Shown in pieces: positions 1 to 5,805 of a DNA stretch of 45,028 nt. Position numbers and translations under genes: made by a program. The notes beneath the pieces were generated by a model, which did not search any database, had not been told where the DNA came from, and saw only the letters and a list, made by a program, of their open reading frames with translations. The stretch spans positions 1 to 45,028 of IMG/VR virus record IMGVR_UViG_3300024346_004842; one strand, written 5' to 3'. This DNA comes from a virus. The stretch's first letter is position 1, and each line of letters opens with the position of its first letter.

Positions 1-164
1 ATGCAACAGGAGTTGTTGATCATCAATGGGGCATACCTAGACCAGAAAATATGCCAGCTGGCGTATATGAAGCAAGTTTATACAGTGAGTTTGATTGCGT
101 ATATTTGCTTTTTACAAAATCTAAAGTCCAGATGTTTGATGATATCGTACTCATCATAGAGTAA
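1..164 (+). CDS. 3' end of an unidentified protein (partial)
   Basis: An open frame runs from the left edge (first full codon at base 3) to a TAA at 162-164, giving about 53 C-terminal residues including DHQWGIPRPEN and a hydrophobic end. The competing frame starting at base 1 reads a less plausible cysteine- and leucine-rich peptide. No family is recognised. The stop overlaps the late-promoter-like motif of the next gene. Confidence 0.45.
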   Translation, partial: ATGVVDHQWGIPRPENMPAGVYEASLYSEFDCVYLLFTKSKVQMFDDIVLIIE

Positions 165-167
165 ATA
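160..167 (+). promoter_or_regulatory. Late-promoter-like motif AGTAAATA
   Basis: The octamer resembles the T4 late promoter TATAAATA and is followed by CTTAT and then the ATG at 173. By T4 geometry transcription would begin about at the ATG, so the mRNA would be leaderless. An almost identical arrangement occurs at 39326-39341. The match is weaker than at other sites because position 2 is G. Confidence 0.4.
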
Positions 168-172
168 CTTAT

Positions 173-757
173 ATGTATGTATTTGGTAATGGTGAAAGTC
201 GCACCTCTGTAAATATTGATAAACTAAACGGCACCAAATTTGGGTGTAATGCTATCATGCGAGACTACACAATGGATCATCTAGTTTGTGTTGATCGAAG
301 AATGGTCGATGAAGCAGTTAAATCAAAAGTAAACGAACACACACTTATATATACTAGAGACGATTGGATTGAAAGATACAAAGGTGTTGAAAGAGTTCGG
401 ACAGTTCCAAGTTTACCATATAATGGAATGACAAGACCAGACCAACCTTTTCAGTGGGGGAGTGGACCGTACGCACTTTTACTTGCTGCAATGAAAGCAA
501 AGGGACAAACAGTTAGTCTAATTGGTTTCGATTTATATAGCAATACAAAAAATGTTAATAATATGTACAAAGGAACGGCCAACTACGCTAAAGTAGAAAG
601 TCGTAATATTGATCCTAGATACTGGATACATCAAATAAGTATGGTATTCAAATGCTTTCCTAAAGTTAATTTTACCATTTATCAAACCCACAATTGGGAG
701 TTACCAAATAATTGGATTCAACCTAATATTTCACTTGACAACATAAACAAATTGTAA
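173..757 (+). CDS. Sialyltransferase/DUF115-fold protein (GT42-like)
   Basis: This 194-aa protein starts with YVFGNGESR near residues 2-10, then a strand-loop pattern with FGCNAIMRDY, and later SGPYALLLAAMKAKG followed by SLIGFDLY. This order (glycine-rich GNG, a CN/RDY segment, then SG-x-A-helix and a hydrophobic strand ending in D-x-Y) resembles the CstII/GT42 sialyltransferases and the related DUF115/MptE-like fold. The likely role is nucleotide-sugar or pterin-phosphate chemistry, but the substrate cannot be told. No Shine-Dalgarno sequence precedes the ATG; a late-like motif ends five bases upstream. Its 3' end carries the sigma70 promoter of the queD cluster. Fold similarity is inference. 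Confidence 0.5.
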   Translation: MYVFGNGESRTSVNIDKLNGTKFGCNAIMRDYTMDHLVCVDRRMVDEAVKSKVNEHTLIYTRDDWIERYKGVERVRTVPSLPYNGMTRPDQPFQWGSGPYALLLAAMKAKGQTVSLIGFDLYSNTKNVNNMYKGTANYAKVESRNIDPRYWIHQISMVFKCFPKVNFTIYQTHNWELPNNWIQPNISLDNINKL

Positions 758-763
758 TATAAT
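735..763 (+). promoter_or_regulatory. Sigma70 promoter TTGACA-17-TATAAT
   Basis: TTGACA at 735-740 and TATAAT at 758-763 are separated by exactly 17 bases, a perfect consensus match. It overlaps the end of the preceding gene and reads into the queD-glycosyltransferase-HAD-uvdE cluster. The spacer contains ACAA-A-TTGT. A late-type motif follows at 800-807, so the cluster may be transcribed early and late. Confidence 0.8.
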
Positions 764-799
764 AACTATTATACAGAGGACTTTAATACGTCGACCCTC

Positions 800-807
800 T
801 TTAAATA
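800..807 (+). promoter_or_regulatory. Late promoter motif TTTAAATA
   Basis: TTTAAATACTCC resembles the T4-type late element and leaves about a 22-base leader with an AGGAG ribosome site at 824-828 before the ATG at 836. It lies downstream of the sigma70 promoter. Confidence 0.45.
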
Positions 808-835
808 CTCCGCCGTTATTTTATAGGAGAATAAT

Positions 836-1315
836 ATGGCTTATTACAGCACTAAAACATACGGACACAACATCGGACTATCAGCGGTGTTCCGTCAACC
901 TAAGGCAATGCATTCACATTGTCATTTACTACACGGATACAGTTTACAATTTAAATTTACATTTGGATGTTCAGACCTAGATGAGAAAAACTGGGCTGTT
1001 GACTTTGGAGGATTGAAACCTTTGAAGGCATGGCTAGAAGATAGTTTTGATCACAAGACAGCAATTGATATTGCAGATCCAGAATTAGAAACTTTCAGAG
1101 CACTAGAAGAAAAAGGGTTAGCAGAAATTAGAACTTTTGACGGTGTTGGATGTGAGAAGTTTGCATATCACGCATGGAAGTTTGCTGATGAACTTATTAG
1201 AGAAATTAGCGATGGACGTTGTTGGTGTGAATCAGCTGAGTGTGCAGAGCATGGTGCTAACAGTGCAATCTATACACCATACTCAGTACAAAAGATGTCA
1301 CACGTAGATGGCTAA
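836..1315 (+). CDS. queD: QueD-like 6-carboxytetrahydropterin synthase family protein
   Basis: The 159-aa protein belongs to the 6-pyruvoyl/6-carboxytetrahydropterin synthase family, which converts dihydroneopterin triphosphate on the way to preQ0 and queuosine or deazaguanine DNA bases. The signature is SHCHLLHGYSL: Cys29 fits the catalytic Cys and His33 the first His of the usual HGH. The second His of HGH is Tyr35, and the upstream zinc His appears to be Phe19, so the metal site is altered; His11, His26, His28 and His30 are nearby alternatives. FDHKT near residue 70 fits the catalytic Asp-His, and EHGANSAIY lies near the C-terminus. It starts after a good AGGAG site and overlaps the next gene by 8 bases. 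It could have a diverged function. Confidence 0.8.
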   Translation: MAYYSTKTYGHNIGLSAVFRQPKAMHSHCHLLHGYSLQFKFTFGCSDLDEKNWAVDFGGLKPLKAWLEDSFDHKTAIDIADPELETFRALEEKGLAEIRTFDGVGCEKFAYHAWKFADELIREISDGRCWCESAECAEHGANSAIYTPYSVQKMSHVDG

Positions 1316-2120
1316 GACTTATATACCAGGAGAAACAAAGGAGCAACGTAAAGCCCGTAAAGCAATTGAAAAGGGTGTCGCTACTAAAGTTGTTACCCAA
1401 CAACCTAACACCGGCGACAGACGCTATATCCTTTGTTTAAAGCACGGTCAAAAGTACTCTGCAGATTATGTAAACAAGTTATACAATATGACACAGCGTC
1501 ATTGTACACTTGAACACGAATTTGTTTGTATTACTGAAGACCCTGCTTACCTACTTCCTGGGATACAAACTATACCACTACCCAAAGGACTAGACGGGTG
1601 GTGGAATAAGCCTTACATGTTTTCGAAAGACTTACCTATTAACGGTACAATACTTTACTTAGATTTAGATGTTGTAATATCTTCTAATATAGATAAGTTG
1701 TTTACTTACCAGCCCGATAATTGGTGTACTGTTAGAGATTATACTAGAGCAATGCGACCAAAGTGGCCTAAATATAATAGTTCCGTTGTAAGATTTAAAA
1801 CAGGACAACTTTCTCACGTATGGGAAGAGTTTGAAAAAAATCCTAAATCAATTATGAGACAGCATTTTGGAGATCAAGATTGGTTGTATGCATCAACTAG
1901 ACATCAACAGGCAATGTTATATCCAGATAGTTGGACTCAAAGTTGGAAGTGGGAAGTACGAAAGAGTAGAGACTGGGCGCCTGGTGGAAGACGAGGCGAT
2001 AGAACATTTAAAACTATTGAGAATGTAGTTCCTAGAGTTGAATGTTGTGTTGTTGTATTTCACGGAGACCCTAATCCAGAAACATGTTTTGACCCATGGG
2101 TGATAGAAAATTGGAAATAG
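1308..2120 (+). CDS. GT-A type glycosyltransferase
   Basis: The 270-aa protein has a basic N-terminal tail (about 35 residues), then a GT-A like core: RYILCLKHG strand, NKLYNMTQRHC, GWWNKPYMFS, and the metal-binding DxD motif in LYLDLDVVI near residue 120. FGDQDWLY further on is typical of the acceptor-side region of GT8-like enzymes. It probably transfers a sugar from a nucleotide sugar to a phage or host acceptor, possibly DNA or a surface glycan. It is translationally coupled to the queD-like gene (8-base overlap) and to the phosphomannomutase-like gene (25-base overlap). The acceptor is unknown. Confidence 0.75.
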   Translation: MAKTYIPGETKEQRKARKAIEKGVATKVVTQQPNTGDRRYILCLKHGQKYSADYVNKLYNMTQRHCTLEHEFVCITEDPAYLLPGIQTIPLPKGLDGWWNKPYMFSKDLPINGTILYLDLDVVISSNIDKLFTYQPDNWCTVRDYTRAMRPKWPKYNSSVVRFKTGQLSHVWEEFEKNPKSIMRQHFGDQDWLYASTRHQQAMLYPDSWTQSWKWEVRKSRDWAPGGRRGDRTFKTIENVVPRVECCVVVFHGDPNPETCFDPWVIENWK

Positions 2121-2824
2121 AAAAGCATTTTATATTTGATGTAGACGGAACACTAACACCAAGCCGCGGTGAAATAGATCACGATTTTGCTGTGTTCTTT
2201 TCAACCTTTTGTGCAGAAAATAATGTATATCTTGTTACTGGAAGTGACAGAGATAAGACAATAGAGCAAATTGGTGAAGAAATATATAGTTTGTGTAAAC
2301 GTGTTTACAACTGTAGCGGATGTGATGTTTGGGAAGGTAGCACTAATATTAGAGCATCGCATTGGATACTTCCTGAAGATGCACATGAATGGTTAAGTGT
2401 TAAACTTACAGAAAGTCCGTTTACAATACGTGCAGGCTTACACTTTGAACATCGTCCGGGTATGGTAAATTACAGTATAGTAGGCCGTAAAGCTAATTTA
2501 GAAGAACGTGCAAGGTATGTAGCATATGATACATTCGAAGACGAACGAAACAAAATAGCAAAGTCGTTTAACAAATTGTTTCCTGAACTAGAAGCTCGCC
2601 CAGGTGGCGAAACAGGCATTGATATTGCTCCTAAAGGTTATAACAAAAGTCAAATACTAGATGATTTTAAACATAATGATGAACTACACTTCTTTGGCGA
2701 TAGAATGGACAAAGCAGGAAATGACTATCCTTTGAGTAAAATGATCATTGACAACAAGTTAGGATCGTGCTATAATGTAAACAACTACAAAGGCACTTGG
2801 ACAATATTAAATGAACAACATTAA
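2096..2824 (+). CDS. Phosphomannomutase-like HAD hydrolase
   Basis: The 242-aa protein matches the eukaryotic-type phosphomannomutase (PMM) branch of the HAD superfamily. HAD motif I is FDVDGTLTPSR with Asp15 and Asp17; VTGSDRDKTIEQIG resembles the PMM segment after motif II; HRPGMVNYSIVGR matches the sugar-binding cap (R-N/P-G-M-x-N pattern); TGIDIAPKGYNKSQ and FFGDRMDKAGND give the late Lys and acidic motifs. PMM interconverts mannose-6-phosphate and mannose-1-phosphate, the precursor of GDP-mannose. Standing between a glycosyltransferase and UvdE in overlapping frames, it may supply sugar donor. A TTG at 2111 is an alternative start. Confidence 0.82.
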   Translation: MGDRKLEIEKHFIFDVDGTLTPSRGEIDHDFAVFFSTFCAENNVYLVTGSDRDKTIEQIGEEIYSLCKRVYNCSGCDVWEGSTNIRASHWILPEDAHEWLSVKLTESPFTIRAGLHFEHRPGMVNYSIVGRKANLEERARYVAYDTFEDERNKIAKSFNKLFPELEARPGGETGIDIAPKGYNKSQILDDFKHNDELHFFGDRMDKAGNDYPLSKMIIDNKLGSCYNVNNYKGTWTILNEQH

Positions 2825-3899
2825 CCGTATAGGCTTTGCATGTAAATACATGCACCCAGATCAAACACAAAAGAAAAAACTACTTGAAGAAATTCAACGA
2901 CCGCTAAATACTCGTAGCACAACAGTACAGTGGCTTAACAGGCAGACTCGTGATGTTGCTGAAGAACGCTTATGGGACATCATGGTCCATAACATTGCGT
3001 CATACAAAAGGTTAATTACATATGTGGGGAATCTTCCACCTGAACTTAGAATGGTCCGATTGGGTAGTGATGTACTTCCTGTTTATACCCAGCGGGATTG
3101 GTCTTATTATTGGCGTCTGCCTGATGTGGTTGCATACTGTGAGAAAGAATTCGCAAAAGTCGGCGACACGGCAAGAGCACTCGATGTTAGACTCTCGATG
3201 CACCCAGGCCAATTTACGGTCCTTGCTTCGGATAATCCGGAAATAGTAAATAGGAGTATAGAAGAATTTGAATATCACACCGATGTCATACGCTGGATGG
3301 GATACGGCAAGACCTTCCAAGACTTTAAATGCAATGTCCACATATCGGGTCGAGAAGGTCCTACCGGCATACGGAATGCAATCAAGCGACTCTCGCCAGA
3401 AGCGAGAAATGTACTTACGATCGAGAATGACGAAAACAAATGGGGACTCGAACACAGTCTCGAACTTGTTAACGACTGCGCACTCGTTCTCGATATACAC
3501 CATCACTGGTGCCGTGAAGGTGAATACATACAACCTACCGACGATAGATTTGCTCGCGTAATAGATAGCTGGCGTGGTGTTCGTCCTGCAATACATTATT
3601 CATACAGCCGCAACGAACATTTACCCGAAGGCTTTGCACATGACACTATGCCCGATATGCCAGCACTACTAGAGTCAGGCTACAAGAAAGCAAAACTTAG
3701 AGCACACAGCGACTACTATCCTAACCAAATTGTTAATGACTGGGCTTTGAGCTTTTTACCTTACACAGATATTATGTGTGAGAGCAAGTGCAAGAATCTT
3801 GCTAGTATTGACTTATATAAATACAAAGAGGAATTAAAACATTATGAGCTATTTGAACAAAATGTACGGGAACAAGGGCGCCAGCTCGAAACCCTCTGA
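2811..3899 (+). CDS. uvdE: UV damage endonuclease UvdE
   Basis: The 362-aa protein matches UvdE/UVDE, a TIM-barrel nuclease that nicks DNA 5' of cyclobutane dimers, 6-4 photoproducts and some abasic sites. Visible are RIGFACKYMHPD at the start, RLSMHPGQFTVLASD (metal His and Gln), NVHISGREG, VLTIENDENKWG (catalytic Glu and Asn), VLDIHHHWC and PAIHYSYSR, in family order. The length is normal for bacterial UvdE. Bases about 3040-3560 use CTC, TCG, CGA and CGG codons and are more GC-rich than either end of the gene, suggesting a transferred or recombined patch. It overlaps the HAD gene by 14 bases and the next gene by 56. It would repair sunlight damage in phage DNA. Confidence 0.93.
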   Translation: MNNINRIGFACKYMHPDQTQKKKLLEEIQRPLNTRSTTVQWLNRQTRDVAEERLWDIMVHNIASYKRLITYVGNLPPELRMVRLGSDVLPVYTQRDWSYYWRLPDVVAYCEKEFAKVGDTARALDVRLSMHPGQFTVLASDNPEIVNRSIEEFEYHTDVIRWMGYGKTFQDFKCNVHISGREGPTGIRNAIKRLSPEARNVLTIENDENKWGLEHSLELVNDCALVLDIHHHWCREGEYIQPTDDRFARVIDSWRGVRPAIHYSYSRNEHLPEGFAHDTMPDMPALLESGYKKAKLRAHSDYYPNQIVNDWALSFLPYTDIMCESKCKNLASIDLYKYKEELKHYELFEQNVREQGRQLETL

Positions 3900-4143
3900 A
3901 AAAGAGTCGACAAAAAATCCTAACCGCGTAGCGGGTGGACTTAAAGGTCAAGGTGTCGACCATTTCACTATGTTAGGTGAAGATGGCTCAGAATTACAAG
4001 TTCCGAGTCAACGTTATGTGTCTAGTTTGGAAGAGCAGATAAGAAAACAGCGAGCAGCTTTAACCGTTCTAGAACGTAAACTATCTCGCTGTGAAAAAAC
4101 TATTGAACAGCATACTAATGCTATTACAAAGTTTAGATCTTAG
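3844..4143 (+). CDS. Hypothetical coiled-coil protein
   Basis: The 99-aa product starts inside the 3' end of uvdE. Its N-terminal 40 residues are Lys/Ser/Gly-rich and likely disordered. Residues about 55-95 (SLEEQIRKQRAALTVLERKL and on) form a heptad-like amphipathic helix, so a coiled coil is likely. The 56-base overlap with uvdE is long, but the second half is free coding sequence with plausible codons. Its end overlaps the convergent minus-strand gene by 11 bases. Function is unknown. Confidence 0.6.
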   Translation: MSYLNKMYGNKGASSKPSEKESTKNPNRVAGGLKGQGVDHFTMLGEDGSELQVPSQRYVSSLEEQIRKQRAALTVLERKLSRCEKTIEQHTNAITKFRS

Positions 4144-4411
4144 AAGCTTTTAATACTTCTTTTACTAATTCTTCTTTTTTCTTTCTCTTGTCAATTTCTA
4201 CACCAAACTCTCTACCTTTAACTTCAAGTTGAGCTTTTGTTAGTTTTGCAAGATCTGCTTTCTTTATAGTTGCTTTTTTAGCAGGTGCTTTTTTTGCCGG
4301 CGCCTTGCTTTTTACAACTGTTTTTTTAGCTTTAGGTTCTGCCATCACAGTTTCAATAACTGCTGGTACTGTTCCGCTACTACTAAAAAGACTTTTAAGC
4401 CATTTCATCAT
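4133..4411 (-). CDS. Lys/Ala-rich protein with SAP/HeH-like C-terminus
   Basis: About 92 residues. After a short hydrophobic start (MMKWLKSLF) comes a histone-H1-like stretch of KKAPAKKA-type repeats, then ADLAKLTKAQLEVKGREFGVEI and KKKEELVKEVLKA, the pattern of a helix-extended-helix/SAP or Rho-N type domain that often binds nucleic acid. The start at 4411 is preferred over ATG 4423 because GGAG at 4418-4421 is six bases upstream. It is one of only three minus-strand genes and is fed by the divergent TATAAATA motif at 4445-4452. A DNA-binding or packaged basic protein is a reasonable guess. Confidence 0.65.
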   Translation of the reverse strand: MMKWLKSLFSSSGTVPAVIETVMAEPKAKKTVVKSKAPAKKAPAKKATIKKADLAKLTKAQLEVKGREFGVEIDKRKKKEELVKEVLKASKI

Positions 4412-4444
4412 AACCATCTCCATAATATATATTTGTGGTACATT

Positions 4445-4456
4445 TATTTATAAATA
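4445..4456. promoter_or_regulatory. Divergent overlapping late promoters (TATTTATAAATA)
   Basis: TATAAATA occurs perfectly on the + strand at 4449-4456 and again on the - strand at 4452-4445, sharing four bases. The + copy precedes the 59-aa gene at 4478; the - copy precedes the Lys-rich gene starting at 4411. One 12-bp element therefore may serve both directions. Confidence 0.65.
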
Positions 4457-4477
4457 CTAGTACAGGAGATACTAAAA

Positions 4478-4657
4478 ATGGCTAATAGAATGGTTGGAAC
4501 AAAAAGTTTAAAACTTGATCGTATTACAGGTTTACGTGCAGATGCACAAAATGGTGTTGGAGTAATGACCAAAGTGCCAGTTATTAAACCTGTAAAAATA
4601 AAAAATGAAGGCAGAGACAAAAACGTTTCTACGTTTAAAGGAGCAAAAACATCATGA
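4478..4657 (+). CDS. Small basic hypothetical protein
   Basis: A 59-aa protein (MANRMVGTKSLKLDR at the start, ending in KGAKTS) rich in Lys, Arg and Thr with no obvious hydrophobic segment. It sits 21 bases after a perfect TATAAATA late motif with a CAGGAGA ribosome site, which makes it likely to be expressed despite its size. It overlaps the next gene by the ATGA junction. Unknown function; possibly a minor virion protein. Confidence 0.6.
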   Translation: MANRMVGTKSLKLDRITGLRADAQNGVGVMTKVPVIKPVKIKNEGRDKNVSTFKGAKTS

Positions 4658-4821
4658 TTAGAGAATGGATTAAATCACGTTTAGAAGAACGTACATCTTG
4701 GGATGGAGCAATGCTTATTGGCGTTGGCGTTATTGTATTAATTGCAGGACCTTTTGCTAAGTTAGCGGCTTATGGCGCTATTGCATACGGTGCTTGGACT
4801 ATCTGGAAAAGAGAAGACTAA
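4654..4821 (+). CDS. Small membrane protein
   Basis: This 55-aa protein has a charged amphipathic N-terminus (MIREWIKSRLEERTSWDGA), then one or two hydrophobic segments (MLIGVGVIVLIAGPFAKLAA and a short AIAYGAWTIW helix) and a KRED tail. ATGA coupling to the gene before and TAATG coupling to the gene after place it in a three-gene late transcript from 4449. It could be a holin-like or virion membrane-associated protein, but nothing proves this. Confidence 0.6.
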   Translation: MIREWIKSRLEERTSWDGAMLIGVGVIVLIAGPFAKLAAYGAIAYGAWTIWKRED

Positions 4822-5081
4822 TGGCTACAGAAGATGTTGGAGCATATATCATTGAAATGAACGAATCCGTTAACGAACGTGCAACTAATGGAGTTGCAAA
4901 AAAGTTATGGAACGTTGCTATTACACATAAAGAAACAAATGAAACTATTGAGATAGATGATATTGTTAGTCCTTATGCAAGAGAAAGATGGTGTGCTACA
5001 GTGTTTAATAACGCTAAAGAGGGTCTTGATCATGATGACGGGCCTGATTGCTGTTATGTAACAGCCCGTTACAGATCATAA
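4821..5081 (+). CDS. Hypothetical protein, 86 aa
   Basis: Start chosen at ATG 4821, which overlaps the stop of the membrane protein gene (TAATG); an in-frame upstream ATG at 4794 would run through that gene. The product is acidic and soluble, with a helix-like N-terminus (VGAYIIEMNESVNERATNGVAKKLW) too ordinary to assign, an ITHKETNETIEIDDIVSPYARERW middle and a CC pair near the end. No family is recognised. Confidence 0.55.
   Translation: MATEDVGAYIIEMNESVNERATNGVAKKLWNVAITHKETNETIEIDDIVSPYARERWCATVFNNAKEGLDHDDGPDCCYVTARYRS
5038..5069. terminator. Candidate hairpin at convergent gene ends
   Basis: ACGGGC at 5038-5043 pairs with GCCCGT at 5064-5069, with an inner CTGTT/AACAG pair. It lies across the end of the 86-aa gene and just before the convergent zinc-finger gene end at 5076. 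There is no good T-run, so a terminator role is tentative. Confidence 0.25.
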
Positions 5082-5363
5082 TTTACTAATATCTAAACCA
5101 CTTGAAACGCTCATGTCCCAAACATGTTTGCGTTCGACTCCCTTTTTTTGTGCAAAAACTTTACTATCACAGTTCTTACATACGTGAAAGTAGTTATTTG
5201 TTAACCGCTTAGGATCCATACTTCCCCTTGGTCGTTCAAAATCTACATTACAGTTATCACACCGTAATACTACATGAGTAGACTCTCTGGTGTAAGAATG
5301 TTCTTTCCCGCATTTAGAATGCCTTACGTGCCGCTTCTTTTGTTTGTATTCTTTTATAAACAT
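5076..5363 (-). CDS. Zinc-ribbon protein
   Basis: The 95-aa minus-strand product has CDNC near residue 35 and CKNC near residue 62, a pair of CxxC knuckles that would bind one zinc, flanked by basic residues (KEYKQKKRHVRHSKCGKEH). A nucleic-acid-binding or HNH-related role is possible, but no HNH catalytic motif is seen. The convergent 86-aa gene overlaps its end by six bases. It lies divergent to the IscA-like gene; its own promoter is not clear. Confidence 0.6.
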   Translation of the reverse strand: MFIKEYKQKKRHVRHSKCGKEHSYTRESTHVVLRCDNCNVDFERPRGSMDPKRLTNNYFHVCKNCDSKVFAQKKGVERKHVWDMSVSSGLDISKL

Positions 5364-5396
5364 AACTATATTTACATTAAGATTATAAAAACTATC

Positions 5397-5404
5397 GATA
5401 AATA
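5397..5404 (+). promoter_or_regulatory. Late promoter motif GATAAATA
   Basis: GATAAATA precedes the IscA-like gene and the giant fibre gene. An AAGGAG ribosome site lies between it and the ATG at 5421. The same GATAAATA octamer recurs at 21024, 22442, 28478, 33850 and 39326. Confidence 0.65.
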
Positions 5405-5420
5405 ACAGTAAGGAGACGCA

Positions 5421-5804
5421 ATGATTTTACCTATTACACTCACAGAAAACGCAAAAAACAAAATTAACGAGCTTTGTGCTGCTAATACAGGGCATTTCGG
5501 AGTGCATTTAAGCCTTAAAGGCGGAGGATGTGCCGGTTTTGAATATGATTGGGGACTAATAGTAAAAGAAGACGTCAATCCAAATGATGAAATCATTAAT
5601 ACAAGTGCAGGAAATTTAGTTATAGATTCTATGGCACACATGTATTTGTTTGATTGCACAATAGATTATGAAACAGATGTATTTCAAACGCAATTTGTAA
5701 TTAATAACCCTAATGCACAGAGTGCATGTGGGTGCGGAATCAGCGTAAACTTCGACATGGACGCTGTCGAAAAAAATAACGAGAAAATAACGGAGCTCAC
5801 ATAA
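5421..5804 (+). CDS. iscA: A-type iron-sulfur carrier (IscA/HesB-like)
   Basis: The 127-aa protein has the A-type carrier fold signature: TLTENAKNKI at the start, GGGCAGFEY with Cys37, and SACGCGISV with Cys103 and Cys105. These three Cys are the cluster/iron ligands of IscA, SufA and ErpA. The length is slightly above the usual 107-120, with an acidic tail. A-type carriers receive Fe-S clusters from IscU-like scaffolds and pass them to target proteins. It is late-transcribed and ends one base before the giant fibre ATG, so the two are probably co-translated. That places it apart from iscS/iscU at 31.7-33.4 kb. It could have been recruited for assembly of an iron-containing virion part. Confidence 0.85.
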   Translation: MILPITLTENAKNKINELCAANTGHFGVHLSLKGGGCAGFEYDWGLIVKEDVNPNDEIINTSAGNLVIDSMAHMYLFDCTIDYETDVFQTQFVINNPNAQSACGCGISVNFDMDAVEKNNEKITELT

Positions 5805-5805
5805 A

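Noticed and set aside
775-800. AGAGG...CCTCT inverted repeat upstream of the queD-like gene
   Set aside because: Only 5 bp with a 16-base loop and no proper T-run; probably chance in the leader between the two promoter motifs.
3012-3596. 194-aa antisense frame within uvdE
   Set aside because: It covers the GC-richer uvdE patch, and UvdE motifs on the + strand are unmistakable. The frame has no start signal.
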